A stretch of DNA of 64,000 nt from Paraburkholderia kururiensis (GCF_034424375.1 NZ_CP139965.1:4278001-4342000); one strand, 5' to 3'; positions 45,575-53,937 are shown, numbered from the stretch's first letter. Numbers and translations: made by a program. Notes: generated by a model from the letters alone, not told the origin.

Positions 45575-45603
45575 TTGCGTCGCACCAACCCGTTGTGTAT
45601 ACT
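45575..45603 (+). promoter_or_regulatory. Sigma-70-type promoter of the candidate small RNA
   Basis: -35 TTGCGT (45575-45580), 17-bp spacer, extended -10 TGTG-TATACT (box 45598-45603). This is one of the best promoter matches in the window, with the predicted start near 45609-45611. Confidence 0.7.
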
Positions 45604-45608
45604 GGTCT

Positions 45609-45669
45609 CTGTCTCCTCCATGTCTCCTCCTGATATGGATTAAGCCCGCTCACTGAGTGGGCTTTTTTT
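45609..45669 (+). ncRNA. Candidate small RNA with duplicated anti-Shine-Dalgarno motif
   Basis: About 60 nt between a strong promoter and a strong terminator, with no usable reading frame. It carries TGTCTCCTCC twice (45610-45619 and 45621-45630), an 11-nt tandem repeat whose CUCCUCC core can pair with ribosome binding sites. Such motifs are typical of trans-acting small RNAs, for example the CUCCUCC-type CcsR RNAs of alphaproteobacteria. Existence as an RNA is inferred from these signals. Confidence 0.6.
45642..45669 (+). terminator. Intrinsic terminator of the candidate small RNA
   Basis: Stem AAGCCCGCTC pairing with GAGTGGGCTT, followed by seven T (45663-45669). It ends 252 bp before the next gene, so it closes the short transcript rather than a coding unit. 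ada is divergent on the other side. Confidence 0.85.
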
Positions 45670-45921
45670 CGTCCATACGTTTCGGAAACAGGCCGGCGGG
45701 CGGTTTGCCCGGGTTCCAGCGGCCGATTCTTTTCTTCCCGTTAGCGTCTCATCGTACCCGCTTGGGGTGCCGTCGGCTTGGGGCACCTCCATTGTGGCGT
45801 GGGTCTGTGCTGGCCCGCGCCTTTGCGTCGCGCCGCGTCCGCAATCGCGCAGCCTGCACCACTGCTTCTCCTGTCCCCTACACTGCCCGTATCCGCCGCG
45901 AATGTGCCGGGAGGCTTTCCG

Positions 45922-46347
45922 ATGAAGATTCATATCCGCGAAATCGACCATGTCGTGATCCGCGCCGCCGCTCTGGACGCGTTGGCGCGCTTTTACTGCG
46001 ACGTGCTGGGCTGTTTCGTCGAGAAGGAGCAGCGCGATCTGGGGCTCGTGCAGTTGCGCGCGGGGCGTTCGCTGATCGATCTGCTGCAGGTGGGCGGCCA
46101 AATCGACCGGCCCGAAAGCGGCACGCCCGGCGCCGGTCGCAATATGGACCATCTATGTCTGCGCATCGAGCAGTTCGATGCCGAGGCGCTGGTCGCCCAT
46201 CTGAAGGCGCATGGTGCCGACGTGGGCGCTCACGGCGTGCGTTACGGCGCGGACGGTTACGGCCCGTCGCTCTATCTGTTTGATCCCGAAGGCAACATGG
46301 TCGAGCTCAAAGGTCCGCCCGACCACGCGCTGACCACTTCGCTCTAG
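45922..46347 (+). CDS. VOC-family (glyoxalase/dioxygenase fold) protein
   Basis: 141 residues covering one full VOC unit of paired beta-alpha-beta-beta-beta modules: IDHVVIRAAALDALARFYCDVLG with a likely metal His, NMDHLCLRIEQFD with a second His, and SLYLFDPEGNMVELKG with the metal Glu. Reaction unknown; relatives are lyases, dioxygenases and resistance proteins. Start MKIHIREIDH with a GGGAGG ribosome site. Stands alone, convergent with yaeQ. Confidence 0.85.
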   Translation: MKIHIREIDHVVIRAAALDALARFYCDVLGCFVEKEQRDLGLVQLRAGRSLIDLLQVGGQIDRPESGTPGAGRNMDHLCLRIEQFDAEALVAHLKAHGADVGAHGVRYGADGYGPSLYLFDPEGNMVELKGPPDHALTTSL

Positions 46348-46385
46348 GTTTGGGCCGCGCATCCGCCCTCGCGCGCTATGCCCTG

Positions 46386-46943
46386 TTATGCCGCATTCGC
46401 CGGCGCTTTCAGTACTGTCCAGTCGATCGCGACCGGTTCGGTCGTCGCGCTGCCAAGCCAGGCGGCGCCGTCTTGCACGGTGCACTGGAGGCGCATGGTG
46501 CGCTCCGCGAGTGCGCCAAGCGACGCCGCAACCCCTTCGCCCAACGACCACACCGTGACGTTACGAAGCCGGTCGAGTCGCGTCTGGACGCCCTGCCACC
46601 AGATGTCCGAGGTACGGCCGCCGTACGCGATCACGACGACGTCCTCTGCGCGGCCACACGCCTTGGCGATGCGCCGCTCGTCCGGCTGCCCGACTTCGAT
46701 CCAGCGCTCGATGGCGCCCGTAAGGTCCTTTTGCCAGAGGTCGGGCTCGTCGGTATCCGACAGGCCTTTGCAGAATTCGAGCCGCTCCTGGGCGAAGAGT
46801 GCGAATGCTGCGATGCGCACCATCATTCGCTCGTCCGTTTCCGACGGATGCCGCGCGATCGTGAGGGCATGATCGGCGTAGTAATGGCGGTCCATATCCG
46901 CGATCTGGAGTTCGGCCTTGTATATCGTCGATTTGAGCGCCAT
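46386..46943 (-). CDS. yaeQ: YaeQ-family protein
   Basis: 185 residues of the YaeQ family, which has a PD-(D/E)XK nuclease-like fold: MALKSTIYKAELQIADMDRHYY, TIARHPSETDERMMVRIAAFALFA, and WIEVGQPDERRIAKACGRA. E. coli YaeQ was once linked to RfaH-like suppression, but the biochemical role is unknown. Start at 46943 fits the family exactly; the frame to 47150 adds nothing recognisable. Confidence 0.9.
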   Translation of the reverse strand: MALKSTIYKAELQIADMDRHYYADHALTIARHPSETDERMMVRIAAFALFAQERLEFCKGLSDTDEPDLWQKDLTGAIERWIEVGQPDERRIAKACGRAEDVVVIAYGGRTSDIWWQGVQTRLDRLRNVTVWSLGEGVAASLGALAERTMRLQCTVQDGAAWLGSATTEPVAIDWTVLKAPANAA

Positions 46944-47364
46944 GGAGTATCCCGGACCCGAAAAAACGGGCCGTCTTATTTCGAGCCTTTCGAGCACGAT
47001 TGACCGGCGCGACAGCGTGCGTTTCATGTCGCGGGAAGAGCACGCGCTGTTCCCGGTCAAACAGTGAAGGCGACCGCAGCGCCGTCGCCATTTATGAAGA
47101 CGACATTCGGTCATTCGGACTGAACGTCGGCGCGTGATGATACCGGACACCCTGCGGTCGCGCCGCTATGTCGCTTCGGTGTGATGGGATCAGGCGGTGG
47201 CGGCGTGCCGCGCGGCGTAGCGGGCAGGCCACCCGGCAGAGAAAGGACAAAAACAAACGGCCTGGCGCGATGGCCAGACCGTTCGTCACTGTTCGCCGTG
47301 CATGCGCGCCTTCCACGGCGCTCGGCGGCGCCGTCTCACGCTCGTATGGCGAACGACCGCAGCG

Positions 47365-47706
47365 TTATTGCTTGATGAACCCGTCGTTTGTCCAGAGGCC
47401 TTGCTGATCGGTATTGCCTGCGTTCACGAATTCCACTTCATGGCCGACAACCTGCACCACGCGGAATTGCTGGTTTTCCGGAGTGGACAGGCATTCGAAG
47501 CCGGAGAAGAACTCCTGCATCTTCTGTTGTTCGCCGGCGCGCGCATGGTCGTTGACCGCGTCCAGCTTGTCTCGCGAAAGACAGCCGTAGGCGCCTGGCT
47601 TGAACTGAATGGTTTGTTGCGGCCTGATTACCGTGTCCTGTGCCTGAACGGCCGAAACGGCAACGACTCCCGCTGCTGCGACAATCAAACCGGCTAGCAT
47701 CTTCAT
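47365..47706 (-). CDS. Secreted protein of unknown function
   Basis: 113 residues: signal peptide MKMLAGLIVAAAGVVAVS, cleavage after VQAQ, then a small periplasmic domain with two Cys (YGCLSRDKLDAVNDHARAGE; FECLSTPENQQ) likely to form a disulfide. GCAGGAGGC precedes the start. No family recognised with confidence; similar small exported proteins occur across Burkholderiales. It is divergent from the lysE gene, with a long region full of palindromes between. Confidence 0.78.
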   Translation of the reverse strand: MKMLAGLIVAAAGVVAVSAVQAQDTVIRPQQTIQFKPGAYGCLSRDKLDAVNDHARAGEQQKMQEFFSGFECLSTPENQQFRVVQVVGHEVEFVNAGNTDQQGLWTNDGFIKQ

Positions 47707-47829
47707 ATTCGCCTCCTGCGGGTAATTTGCTCAGGTTAGCTATGTATTTAACTTCAAAGGAATTCCCGCAGCTTCCAATCTAGAAGAAGCGAAAAAGACT
47801 GCAAGCACATCTTGTGTGCGTTCGCAACA

Positions 47830-47866
47830 GCGTCGATATGTCGCATCGCGTGCGACATATCGACGC
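47830..47866. repeat. Perfect 16-bp inverted repeat
   Basis: Arms GCGTCGATATGTCGCA (47830-47845) and the exact complement (47851-47866) with a 5-nt spacer. No T-run follows on either strand, so it is more likely an operator or an mRNA hairpin than a terminator. It lies 124 bp before the start of the leftward secreted-protein gene. Confidence 0.8.
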
Positions 47867-47967
47867 AGCCGTGGAGCGCGGTGGGAAAAGGGAAACGGGC
47901 GTGTTGCGTCTGGCGCGGGACTGGCTGGCAAGGGCTTATTTTATAAGGCTGCGCGTGGCCCAAATCG

Positions 47968-47988
47968 TTAACTGGAAAATACAGTTAA
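47968..47988. promoter_or_regulatory. Dyad TTAACTG-N7-CAGTTAA
   Basis: Seven-bp perfect half-sites with a 7-bp A/T-rich spacer, in the long region before lysE. Size and symmetry suit a dimeric regulator. No regulator gene is adjacent. Confidence 0.4.
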
Positions 47989-48176
47989 GTGATTTACTAA
48001 ATGCTGGCAGAAAATGACGCGCCGCACCTAAAGTCACATCAATGCGACGTGAAATTTCCGCGATAGGCGCCTCGTAACGCATCGAATGCAGAATAAAAAG
48101 GATGCCATATCATCGGCTTTATCATCCCGATACGGGAAACATGCGGCAAACGAATACGCCTTGGAGTACCAATCAC

Positions 48177-48190
48177 GCGGGTTAACCCGC
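48177..48190. promoter_or_regulatory. Palindrome upstream of lysE
   Basis: GCGGGTTAACCCGC, a perfect 14-bp palindrome about 90 bp before the lysE-family start. A possible operator; nothing more can be said. Confidence 0.4.
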
Positions 48191-48280
48191 GCATTCCGTA
48201 TTTCGTCTTGCTAGCCGTCCGGCGCACTTGCGCGCGCTGCGACTTCATGGATAAATCGAACGTCTTCCCCGGAGATCTCC

Positions 48281-48940
48281 ATGACCCTTGCTCACTGGCT
48301 TCCGTTTGCCGTCGCTTCCGCCATTCTCGTGGCCATTCCAGGTCCCACCGTTTTGCTTGTGATTTCGTACGCGCTCGGCCATGGCCGGCGCTATGCGCTT
48401 GCCACCACGGCCGGCGTCGCGCTCGGCGACCTCACGTCGATGACGGCGTCCATGCTGGGACTGGGCGTCGTGCTTGCCGCATCCGCCACGCTCTTTACCG
48501 CGCTCAAGTGGGTGGGCGCGGCCTACCTGGTGTATCTGGGCGTCAAGCTGTGGCGTGCGCCCACTACGTCCGCAGCCGCGGCCCAGAACGGTACGCCCAC
48601 GGAAGACGACATGCCGGCCGCCGCCGAAACGCGCACCGGCCACATCTTCGCGCACGCCTACGCCGTCACCGCGTTGAACCCGAAGAGCATCATCTTCTTC
48701 GTCGCGTTCGTGCCGCAGTTTCTCGATGCTCACGCGCCAACGTGGCCGCAGATCGTCATCCTCGAAGCAACGTTCGTGGCGCTGGCCACGGCCAACGCCT
48801 TTGCGTACGCCATGCTGGCGTCGGCGGCGCGCAGTGCGATCCGTAGCGCGCAGGTTCAGCGGGCCGTGAACCGCACCGGCGGTACGCTGCTGATTGGAGC
48901 GGGGCTGCTGGCTGCCGTGTGGAAGAAGTCGGCTGCCTGA
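48281..48940 (+). CDS. LysE/RhtB-family amino acid exporter
   Basis: Inner-membrane exporter of amino acids or derivatives, 219 residues, about six helices. Family hallmark near the N-terminus: LVAIPGPTVLLVISYALGHG, and a second repeat element LNPKSIIFFVAFVPQF. A soluble Ala/Thr-rich loop (about residues 90-125) separates the two halves. Start MTLAHWLPFA with a GGAGA site. No LysR-type regulator is adjacent, unlike many lysE loci. Confidence 0.87.
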   Translation: MTLAHWLPFAVASAILVAIPGPTVLLVISYALGHGRRYALATTAGVALGDLTSMTASMLGLGVVLAASATLFTALKWVGAAYLVYLGVKLWRAPTTSAAAAQNGTPTEDDMPAAAETRTGHIFAHAYAVTALNPKSIIFFVAFVPQFLDAHAPTWPQIVILEATFVALATANAFAYAMLASAARSAIRSAQVQRAVNRTGGTLLIGAGLLAAVWKKSAA

Positions 48941-49271
48941 AGACGAAGACGGGATGCCGAGATGTCGCCGGCCAGCGTGCGGATGGCGCCCGTGGCCTCA
49001 TCCGTCGCCGCGATAGACGTCGGCCACATAGCGAGCCCCGCGCGTTCATCACATTCAATCAAGGGGAGCGAGCTCACGCGGCGCGTTTGGCGCGGCCGTC
49101 GCGAAGGCCCGCTTCGCCAGCGTCCGTGCGGGTTGCCCGCCGTTTGACAGCACCGCCTCAAGCCTTGCGGCGCCGACGCGATGGCCTGCAATGCGCGTTT
49201 GCCCACGCTGCAATTCGCCGACAGCCGTCTAGAATGAAAATTACGGCTCCTCGGCGATCAGGAGGCTTATC
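48941..49271. other. Gap of 331 bp after lysE
   Basis: No supported gene; short open frames here lack ribosome sites and family-like composition. The right edge carries TAGAAT (49230-49235), a possible -10, and AGGAGG for the small gene at 49272. Confidence 0.5.
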
Positions 49272-49436
49272 GTGATCGAGCATCTGGTACTGGGCGCGTT
49301 TCTCATCGTGCCGTTGTTAATCGTTGCGTTCCTGTTCTCGGACGAGCTTTGGCAGGAGCACAGGCGGCGTGTTCACGATACGGAGCAGCGTCGTATGGAC
49401 TGGCGGCACCCCGTCCGCAGTTTCATTCATCACTGA
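49272..49436 (+). CDS. Small membrane protein, GTG start
   Basis: 54 residues (MIEHLVLGAFLIVPLLIVAF at the N-terminus) with a full AGGAGG ribosome site at ideal distance before GTG. One hydrophobic helix, then a charged, Arg/His-rich tail ending VRSFIHH. It is too short for most gene finders. Function unknown. A second small membrane gene follows after 47 bp, so the two may form a unit. Confidence 0.6.
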   Translation: MIEHLVLGAFLIVPLLIVAFLFSDELWQEHRRRVHDTEQRRMDWRHPVRSFIHH

Positions 49437-49483
49437 CGTCACCGCGCCTCGTCGGTCCGTTGCATGAGGGAAGGGAGTCGCTC

Positions 49484-49660
49484 GTGTTGCTCGAGTTCTC
49501 CTGGATGACCTACTTCCTCGCGCTCCTTGCGCTGATGGCGCTCAGCATCGCGCTGACTACGTTGTGCGCGGTGCCGCCACGTCAGCGCAATGACGCGCCG
49601 AGCGTCGATGCCGATGAGCACGACGCCGCGCACGGCCAACACAGTCGGATTCACGGCTAA
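49484..49660 (+). CDS. Small membrane protein, GTG start
   Basis: 58 residues (MLLEFSWMTYFLALLALMAL..) with GGGAG at 6 nt from the GTG. One helix (TYFLALLALMALSIALTTLC) and a hydrophilic, His/Asp-rich tail (DADEHDAAHGQHSRIHG) that could bind metal. The reading frame is open further left, but the ribosome site supports 49484. Unknown function. Confidence 0.5.
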   Translation: MLLEFSWMTYFLALLALMALSIALTTLCAVPPRQRNDAPSVDADEHDAAHGQHSRIHG

Positions 49661-49878
49661 CCCTACGCGCTAGCCTTACAACTCCGCACAACCGCAAGAG
49701 TTGGCAAGATCTTCACTCTCGTTTTCCTCCTGGCGTGCCAGTACGATAGCTGCGCACGCTCGCGGCGTGCCGGCCCGGCGGCACGCGCGCGCCGCGCTCA
49801 TGGATCGGCGCTTCGCTCGCGCGACGGCGATCACGTTTTTCATCCACACGCGGCAGCACAGGCAGCACGAAGCGCAGC

Positions 49879-50262
49879 ATGACCACCTTAGTGACGGTTT
49901 CTCTGATCGACGAAAACGGGCGCATCTCGATGAACTGCCAGCGCGCCGATGCCACCTTGCCGCTTGCCGCTGAGCACGTCGAACGGCTCATCGAAGGCCT
50001 GGGGGTATTGCGCGAGCAATTGCAGCCGCCCGTGCGGACGCGCGACCCCGTTGCGGGCGAACAGGTTCAGGCCCAGCTCGATCCGCGGTGGTGGGTCGCG
50101 CCGGAGATGTTCGTGGGCGGCGCGCTGCTACAGCTGCGCCACACGCGTTTCGGCTGGCTCGCATTCGCGTTGCCGTTGCAAAGCCTGCGAGATCTTCACA
50201 AGTCGCTGGGCGATCTGCTGGCTTTTTCGGAGCAGCAGGCAAGGGCGCAAAAGGTCAATTGA
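49879..50262 (+). CDS. Hypothetical protein
   Basis: 127 residues, soluble, opening MTTLVTVSLIDENGRISM and rich in Gln, Leu and Arg. No signal peptide, no membrane helix, no recognised motif. A GCGCAGC upstream is a poor ribosome site. Base composition matches its neighbours and the frame is uninterrupted, so it is probably real. It could be a Burkholderia-specific protein. Confidence 0.55.
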   Translation: MTTLVTVSLIDENGRISMNCQRADATLPLAAEHVERLIEGLGVLREQLQPPVRTRDPVAGEQVQAQLDPRWWVAPEMFVGGALLQLRHTRFGWLAFALPLQSLRDLHKSLGDLLAFSEQQARAQKVN

Positions 50263-50432
50263 CCGAAGGTCCGAAAACGACGCGCACGGCGAGACGCGGT
50301 AAGGAAGCTCCGACAGGGAATTCACGTAGTGTGCGGTCCCTATTGGCCTGATGGCGCTCTTGTCCGATGATTCGCCCACCATACCTAAAAGCCGTAGACG
50401 TTTAGACCACTTGTTTCGTTACGGGGCATGTC

Positions 50433-50534
50433 ATGCTGACCGCAGTCCTGATTGCGTCGCCGATCGCTATCGGCGCGCTTGTCGCCTTTGCATCTTTCGT
50501 CGATCCCAGAAGCGGGCACTTCCGCCGACGCTAA
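50433..50534 (+). CDS. Possible 33-residue membrane peptide
   Basis: MLTAVLIASPIAIGALVAFA followed by a basic end (DPRSGHFRRR). The hydrophobic helix plus basic tail is the pattern of small inner-membrane peptides. The ribosome site (GGGG, 8 nt away) is weak. Could be chance. Confidence 0.3.
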   Translation: MLTAVLIASPIAIGALVAFASFVDPRSGHFRRR

Positions 50535-50586
50535 GCGCCGTTCGACATGCCGCCTTGGGCGCTGAGCTGATCGCGCGTCTTTAACG

Positions 50587-50613
50587 CGGGCATCGGCGCG
50601 TTGCCGATGCCCG
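50587..50613. terminator. Hairpin between the micro-gene and the Tyr-rich lipoprotein gene
   Basis: Perfect 11-bp arms CGGGCATCGGC / GCCGATGCCCG with a 5-nt loop. T-rich on the plus side (TTCGTCTTGTTGG) but without a clean T-run. Probable shared transcription end. Confidence 0.5.
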
Positions 50614-50627
50614 TTCGTCTTGTTGGT

Positions 50628-50813
50628 CTAGCGGCCATGCCAGCCATGCCCGCCGCCGAAGCCGATACCGACATCGATCGACGGTCCGTAGTAGTAGCCG
50701 GGCGCATAGCCGTAGTACGCGGGCGCCGGCGCGTAGCCGTAGTAGCCGGGCGGGGCCACGACGCAGCCCGCCAGTCCCGCCGTCAGCATGAGAACCGTCA
50801 GTAGCCTCACCAT
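50628..50813 (-). CDS. Small Tyr/Gly-rich lipoprotein
   Basis: 61 residues: signal peptide MVRLLTVLMLTAG with lipobox LAGC, then a mature peptide of only about 43 residues made of GYYGYAPAPAYYGYAPG-type repeats and a GFGGGHGWHGR end. GAGGAGC ribosome site. Similar very short Tyr-rich lipoproteins are widespread in Burkholderia, function unknown. Confidence 0.75.
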   Translation of the reverse strand: MVRLLTVLMLTAGLAGCVVAPPGYYGYAPAPAYYGYAPGYYYGPSIDVGIGFGGGHGWHGR

Positions 50814-51015
50814 GATGGGTGCTCCTCATTGAGTCATGGAGGGCGAGAATAGCGCCTTCGGTCTGTAGTAGTTGTGTCCGAAAATTACCGTTCGTACGGT
50901 TTCTGACGGCCCGCACGGGCCGCGGCACCAAGCGGGGCACGACCGATTCGAATCGGCGTTTGTAGCGCCTCGTTTCTATTTTCCGCGAGGCGCGTTGCCG
51001 CGCCCACGCGCGCCG

Positions 51016-52446
51016 TCATTTTCCCAACAGCTCGACGATCGCCAACGCCTTTTGCAGTTGCTCGGGACTGAGCGATGCGGCGCCCGCCGAAGGCAATGGG
51101 ACCGTTGTCCGACCGGCTGTAGACGCGATATCGGCAGCGCTTGAAGCTGTGGCTATTGCGGACGCGACCGGCAGCGTCGTTGCCGGGACCGGACCACCCA
51201 CATTGCGTGTCGAGGTCGCCGATGCGTGCGGGTTGACGGCCTCGGCAATCGCGTCGTCGAGGTTGTCGAAGAACGTTTGCGGATCCTCGTTTTTGAGCGC
51301 ATCCAGATCGTTGCGGTCCGACTTGATGAGCCGACTGAGCGCCGGCAACTCCAGCCCCATGAGATCCAGGAATGCCTTCGCGACGATTTGCAGCGTCGGG
51401 TCGCCCTTCGCGTACGACTCGCCCTCGATGGCGCCGGCGCGCCGCGCATCGGCGAACGTCTGATATTGCGGAGCGAGGCTGAAGAGGTCGTTCGCCGCTG
51501 GGTTCGCAACGAGCAGGGCGATCTCGCAGTCCGGATAGCGCGCGTTATCGATATCGATGAAGTCGCGAATGACGGTCAGGCCGCATCCGCCCAGATCGGC
51601 CGCGAGCGTCTGGTTGCCGTTGGCGAGTAACTGGTCGATGGGCGCTGTGCCGGTATTGGCGAGCGTCGTGTAGTCGTAGAGGTTGTATGAGGCGAGGGCG
51701 GGCTTGTCCGACATAGCCTTGCTTGTGAGCGCGAGCGCCGTGCCGCACTCGAGCAGGCTGTGGTGGTACTGCAGGACCATCGCGGCAATCGGTACGAGCT
51801 CGTGCCCGGTGGCGATGGCGGAGCTCGCCTGGAATTGAAGGTTCCGCTGGTCGGGTGTGGGTCGGATACGGTCCCAGAGCAGCCAGGCGAGCGCGGCCAG
51901 GGCGTCCGTCGTGGTGCCCGAAATGTCTGCGCCCAGGTACGAGCCGTAGAACCGTTCCATGTATTTGATCACGCTGCCGTCGAGCAACTTCCACTTGAAG
52001 AGCCCGAGTTCCGGCCGTTCGCTGCGGATGTAGCCGGAAACGCCTTCACGGGCGCGATTGCTCGACTTGAACGCAAAGGCATTGCGCAGGCCGCCGCGAA
52101 AGGCGGCGACGCTTTCCGGCGCGCCACCTTCCTCGATGTATTCGCCGACGTAGCGCAACGCGTCGCCGACCGCGAACACGTCCCGTACGCTGTCGCCCGC
52201 CACGAAGGCTGCGATGCGGCGTTTCGCGTTTTCGAGCGCCTGTTGAGCCTTCGGCTTGTCGACGGGCGCGGCGGGAAGCGCTTCGATGTCGGATTCGAGC
52301 TCGGCCGCGAACCTCGTGGCGGTCTCGCCGCTGTCAGCGAACGCCGCGTTACGCAGAACGTCGAGCATGGTGGAAATCTGCGCCGAGCGCAGACGGTTGC
52401 GGGCGTCCTGGACGGCGTTACCGTAGATGACGATGGGCTTGGGCAT
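51016..52446 (-). CDS. Unknown 476-residue protein
   Basis: No family recognised. It starts MPKPIVIYGNAVQDARNRL, has no signal peptide or clear membrane helix, and is largely helical. A central Trp-rich stretch reads LAALAWLLWDRIRPTPDQRN, followed by QYHHSLLECGTALALTSKAM. The region of residues 395-450 is a low-complexity Ala/Ser/Thr/Pro linker, and the last 20 form a short helix (SPEQLQKALAIVELLGK). No nuclease, transferase or toxin motif is evident. A weak GGAGACG site lies upstream. It sits between the Tyr-rich lipoprotein gene and mnmE, all leftward, in a stretch of small accessory genes. Confidence 0.7.
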   Translation of the reverse strand: MPKPIVIYGNAVQDARNRLRSAQISTMLDVLRNAAFADSGETATRFAAELESDIEALPAAPVDKPKAQQALENAKRRIAAFVAGDSVRDVFAVGDALRYVGEYIEEGGAPESVAAFRGGLRNAFAFKSSNRAREGVSGYIRSERPELGLFKWKLLDGSVIKYMERFYGSYLGADISGTTTDALAALAWLLWDRIRPTPDQRNLQFQASSAIATGHELVPIAAMVLQYHHSLLECGTALALTSKAMSDKPALASYNLYDYTTLANTGTAPIDQLLANGNQTLAADLGGCGLTVIRDFIDIDNARYPDCEIALLVANPAANDLFSLAPQYQTFADARRAGAIEGESYAKGDPTLQIVAKAFLDLMGLELPALSRLIKSDRNDLDALKNEDPQTFFDNLDDAIAEAVNPHASATSTRNVGGPVPATTLPVASAIATASSAADIASTAGRTTVPLPSAGAASLSPEQLQKALAIVELLGK

Positions 52447-52536
52447 GGAAGCGTCTCCGGTGGGTTGAGCCGCTTACATGACGTTGAAGGAGGGCGCGTG
52501 TGAAGGTGCGAGGTGGGGGTGATTTCCGGCGCGGGC

Positions 52537-53937
52537 CTATTTGCCGATACAAAACCGACTAAAAATCACCCCCAGCAAGTCGTCCGACGTGAATTCGCCT
52601 GTAATCGAATTCAGCTGTTCCTGGGCGAGCCGTAGTTCCTCGGCGAAGAGATCCAGTGCCTGGGCGTTCTGGCCGGCGTGCATGGCCGACTGTTCGAGGT
52701 GCTGGGCCGCTGCGCGCAGCGCGATCAGATGACGTTCGCGGGCGAGGTACACGCTCTCCGCGCCGGCCTGCCAACCTGCAATGCGCAGCAACTCCGCTCG
52801 CAGCAGCGAAACGCCGTCGCCTTGTTTGGCCGATAGTCGCACTTCGCACAGGTCTCCTTCGGCGGCCGGATCCAGCCGGTTCACGGACGGCTCGTTGCCG
52901 GTCAGATCGGTCTTGTTGAGCACGCGGATGACGGGCACGGCGGCCGGGAATCGCGTCGCGATGGCGCGATCTTCGTCCGTCATGCCGACGCGCGCGTCGA
53001 GCAGGTGCAGCACTACGTCGGCGCGTTCGATCTCGTTCCACGTGCGTTCGATGCCGATCTTCTCCACCTCGTCCTCGGTCTCGCGCAGCCCTGCGGTATC
53101 GATCACGTGCAGCGGAATGCCTTCGATCTGGATGGTCTGCGAAACCTTGTCGCGCGTGGTGCCGGCAATCGGCGTGACGATGGCCAGTTCCGCACCGGCC
53201 AGCGCGTTCAGGAGCGACGACTTGCCGACGTTCGGCTGCCCCGCGAGCACGACCGACAATCCCTCGCGCAACAGCGCGCCTTGCCGCGCTTCCGCCAGCA
53301 CGTGAGCCAGCTGTTCGCGGATGCGAGCGAGCTTGCCGCGGGCGTCCGCGGCTTCGAGGAAGTCGATCTCTTCCTCGGGGAAATCGAGTGTCGCTTCCAC
53401 CAGCATGCGCAGTGCGATGACGTCGTCTACCAGCGCGTGGATATCGCGCGAAAACGCGCCTTCGAGCGACCGACCGGCCGATCGCGCGGCCGCCTCCGTG
53501 CTGGCTTCGATCAGGTCCGCCACGGCTTCGGCCTGTGCCAGATCGAGTTTGTCGTTGAGAAACGCTCGACGCGTGAATTCGCCGGGTTCGGCGAGCCGCA
53601 GCGCGAATGGGCTACCCGCGTCGATGCATCGTTGCAGCAGCAGCTGCAGCACGATGGGGCCGCCGTGCCCTTGCAGCTCGAGCACGTGCTCGCCGGTGTA
53701 CGAGTGCGGCGCGGGGAAGTACAGCGCGATGCCGCGGTCCAGCGCATTGCCGCTTGCATCGAGGAACGGCACGTAACTCGCGTGACGCGGGGCGAGCGTT
53801 TGCCCCGTAATGGCCTGCATGAGCAACTGGGCGGCCGGTTCGCCGGCGCGGCCGAACGAAACGCGCACTACGCCGATTCCGCCGCGCCCCGGCGCAGTGG
53901 CAATGGCGACGATGGGATCGGAGTCGGTGGCGTGCAT
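52537..53937 (-). CDS. mnmE: tRNA modification GTPase MnmE (TrmE)
   Basis: GTPase that with MnmG installs the cmnm5 group on wobble uridine of tRNA, the first step of the pathway MnmC completes. 466 residues: N-terminal THF-binding domain (IVAIATAPGRGGIGVVRVS), helical domain, G-domain with P-loop GQPNVGKSSLLNAL, TTRDKV switch and NKTD, and the invariant C-terminal CIGK with the catalytic Cys. Its conserved place beside yidC-rnpA-rpmH is seen here, although an HTH regulator gene is inserted between mnmE and yidC. Confidence 0.95.
   Translation of the reverse strand: MHATDSDPIVAIATAPGRGGIGVVRVSFGRAGEPAAQLLMQAITGQTLAPRHASYVPFLDASGNALDRGIALYFPAPHSYTGEHVLELQGHGGPIVLQLLLQRCIDAGSPFALRLAEPGEFTRRAFLNDKLDLAQAEAVADLIEASTEAAARSAGRSLEGAFSRDIHALVDDVIALRMLVEATLDFPEEEIDFLEAADARGKLARIREQLAHVLAEARQGALLREGLSVVLAGQPNVGKSSLLNALAGAELAIVTPIAGTTRDKVSQTIQIEGIPLHVIDTAGLRETEDEVEKIGIERTWNEIERADVVLHLLDARVGMTDEDRAIATRFPAAVPVIRVLNKTDLTGNEPSVNRLDPAAEGDLCEVRLSAKQGDGVSLLRAELLRIAGWQAGAESVYLARERHLIALRAAAQHLEQSAMHAGQNAQALDLFAEELRLAQEQLNSITGEFTSDDLLGVIFSRFCIGK

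Larger units (their letters stand above)
45403..45921. other. Gap of 519 bp between ada and the VOC gene
   Basis: Left part: ada promoter region. Middle (45575-45669): a promoter, a short transcribed stretch with tandem anti-Shine-Dalgarno repeats and a terminator, listed separately. Right part (45670-45921): nothing recognised beyond the VOC ribosome site. Confidence 0.65.
47707..48280. other. Gap of 574 bp upstream of lysE, A/T-rich with palindromes
   Basis: No gene seen. Unusually A/T-rich for this chromosome. It holds three dyads listed separately: a perfect 16-bp inverted repeat (47830-47866), TTAACTG-N7-CAGTTAA (47968-47988) and GCGGGTTAACCCGC (48177-48190). This suggests several regulator sites or transferred DNA. 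Confidence 0.6.
50263..50627. other. Gap of 365 bp with one possible micro-gene
   Basis: Holds the 33-residue frame at 50433 and a hairpin at 50587-50613; otherwise nothing recognised. Confidence 0.5.
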
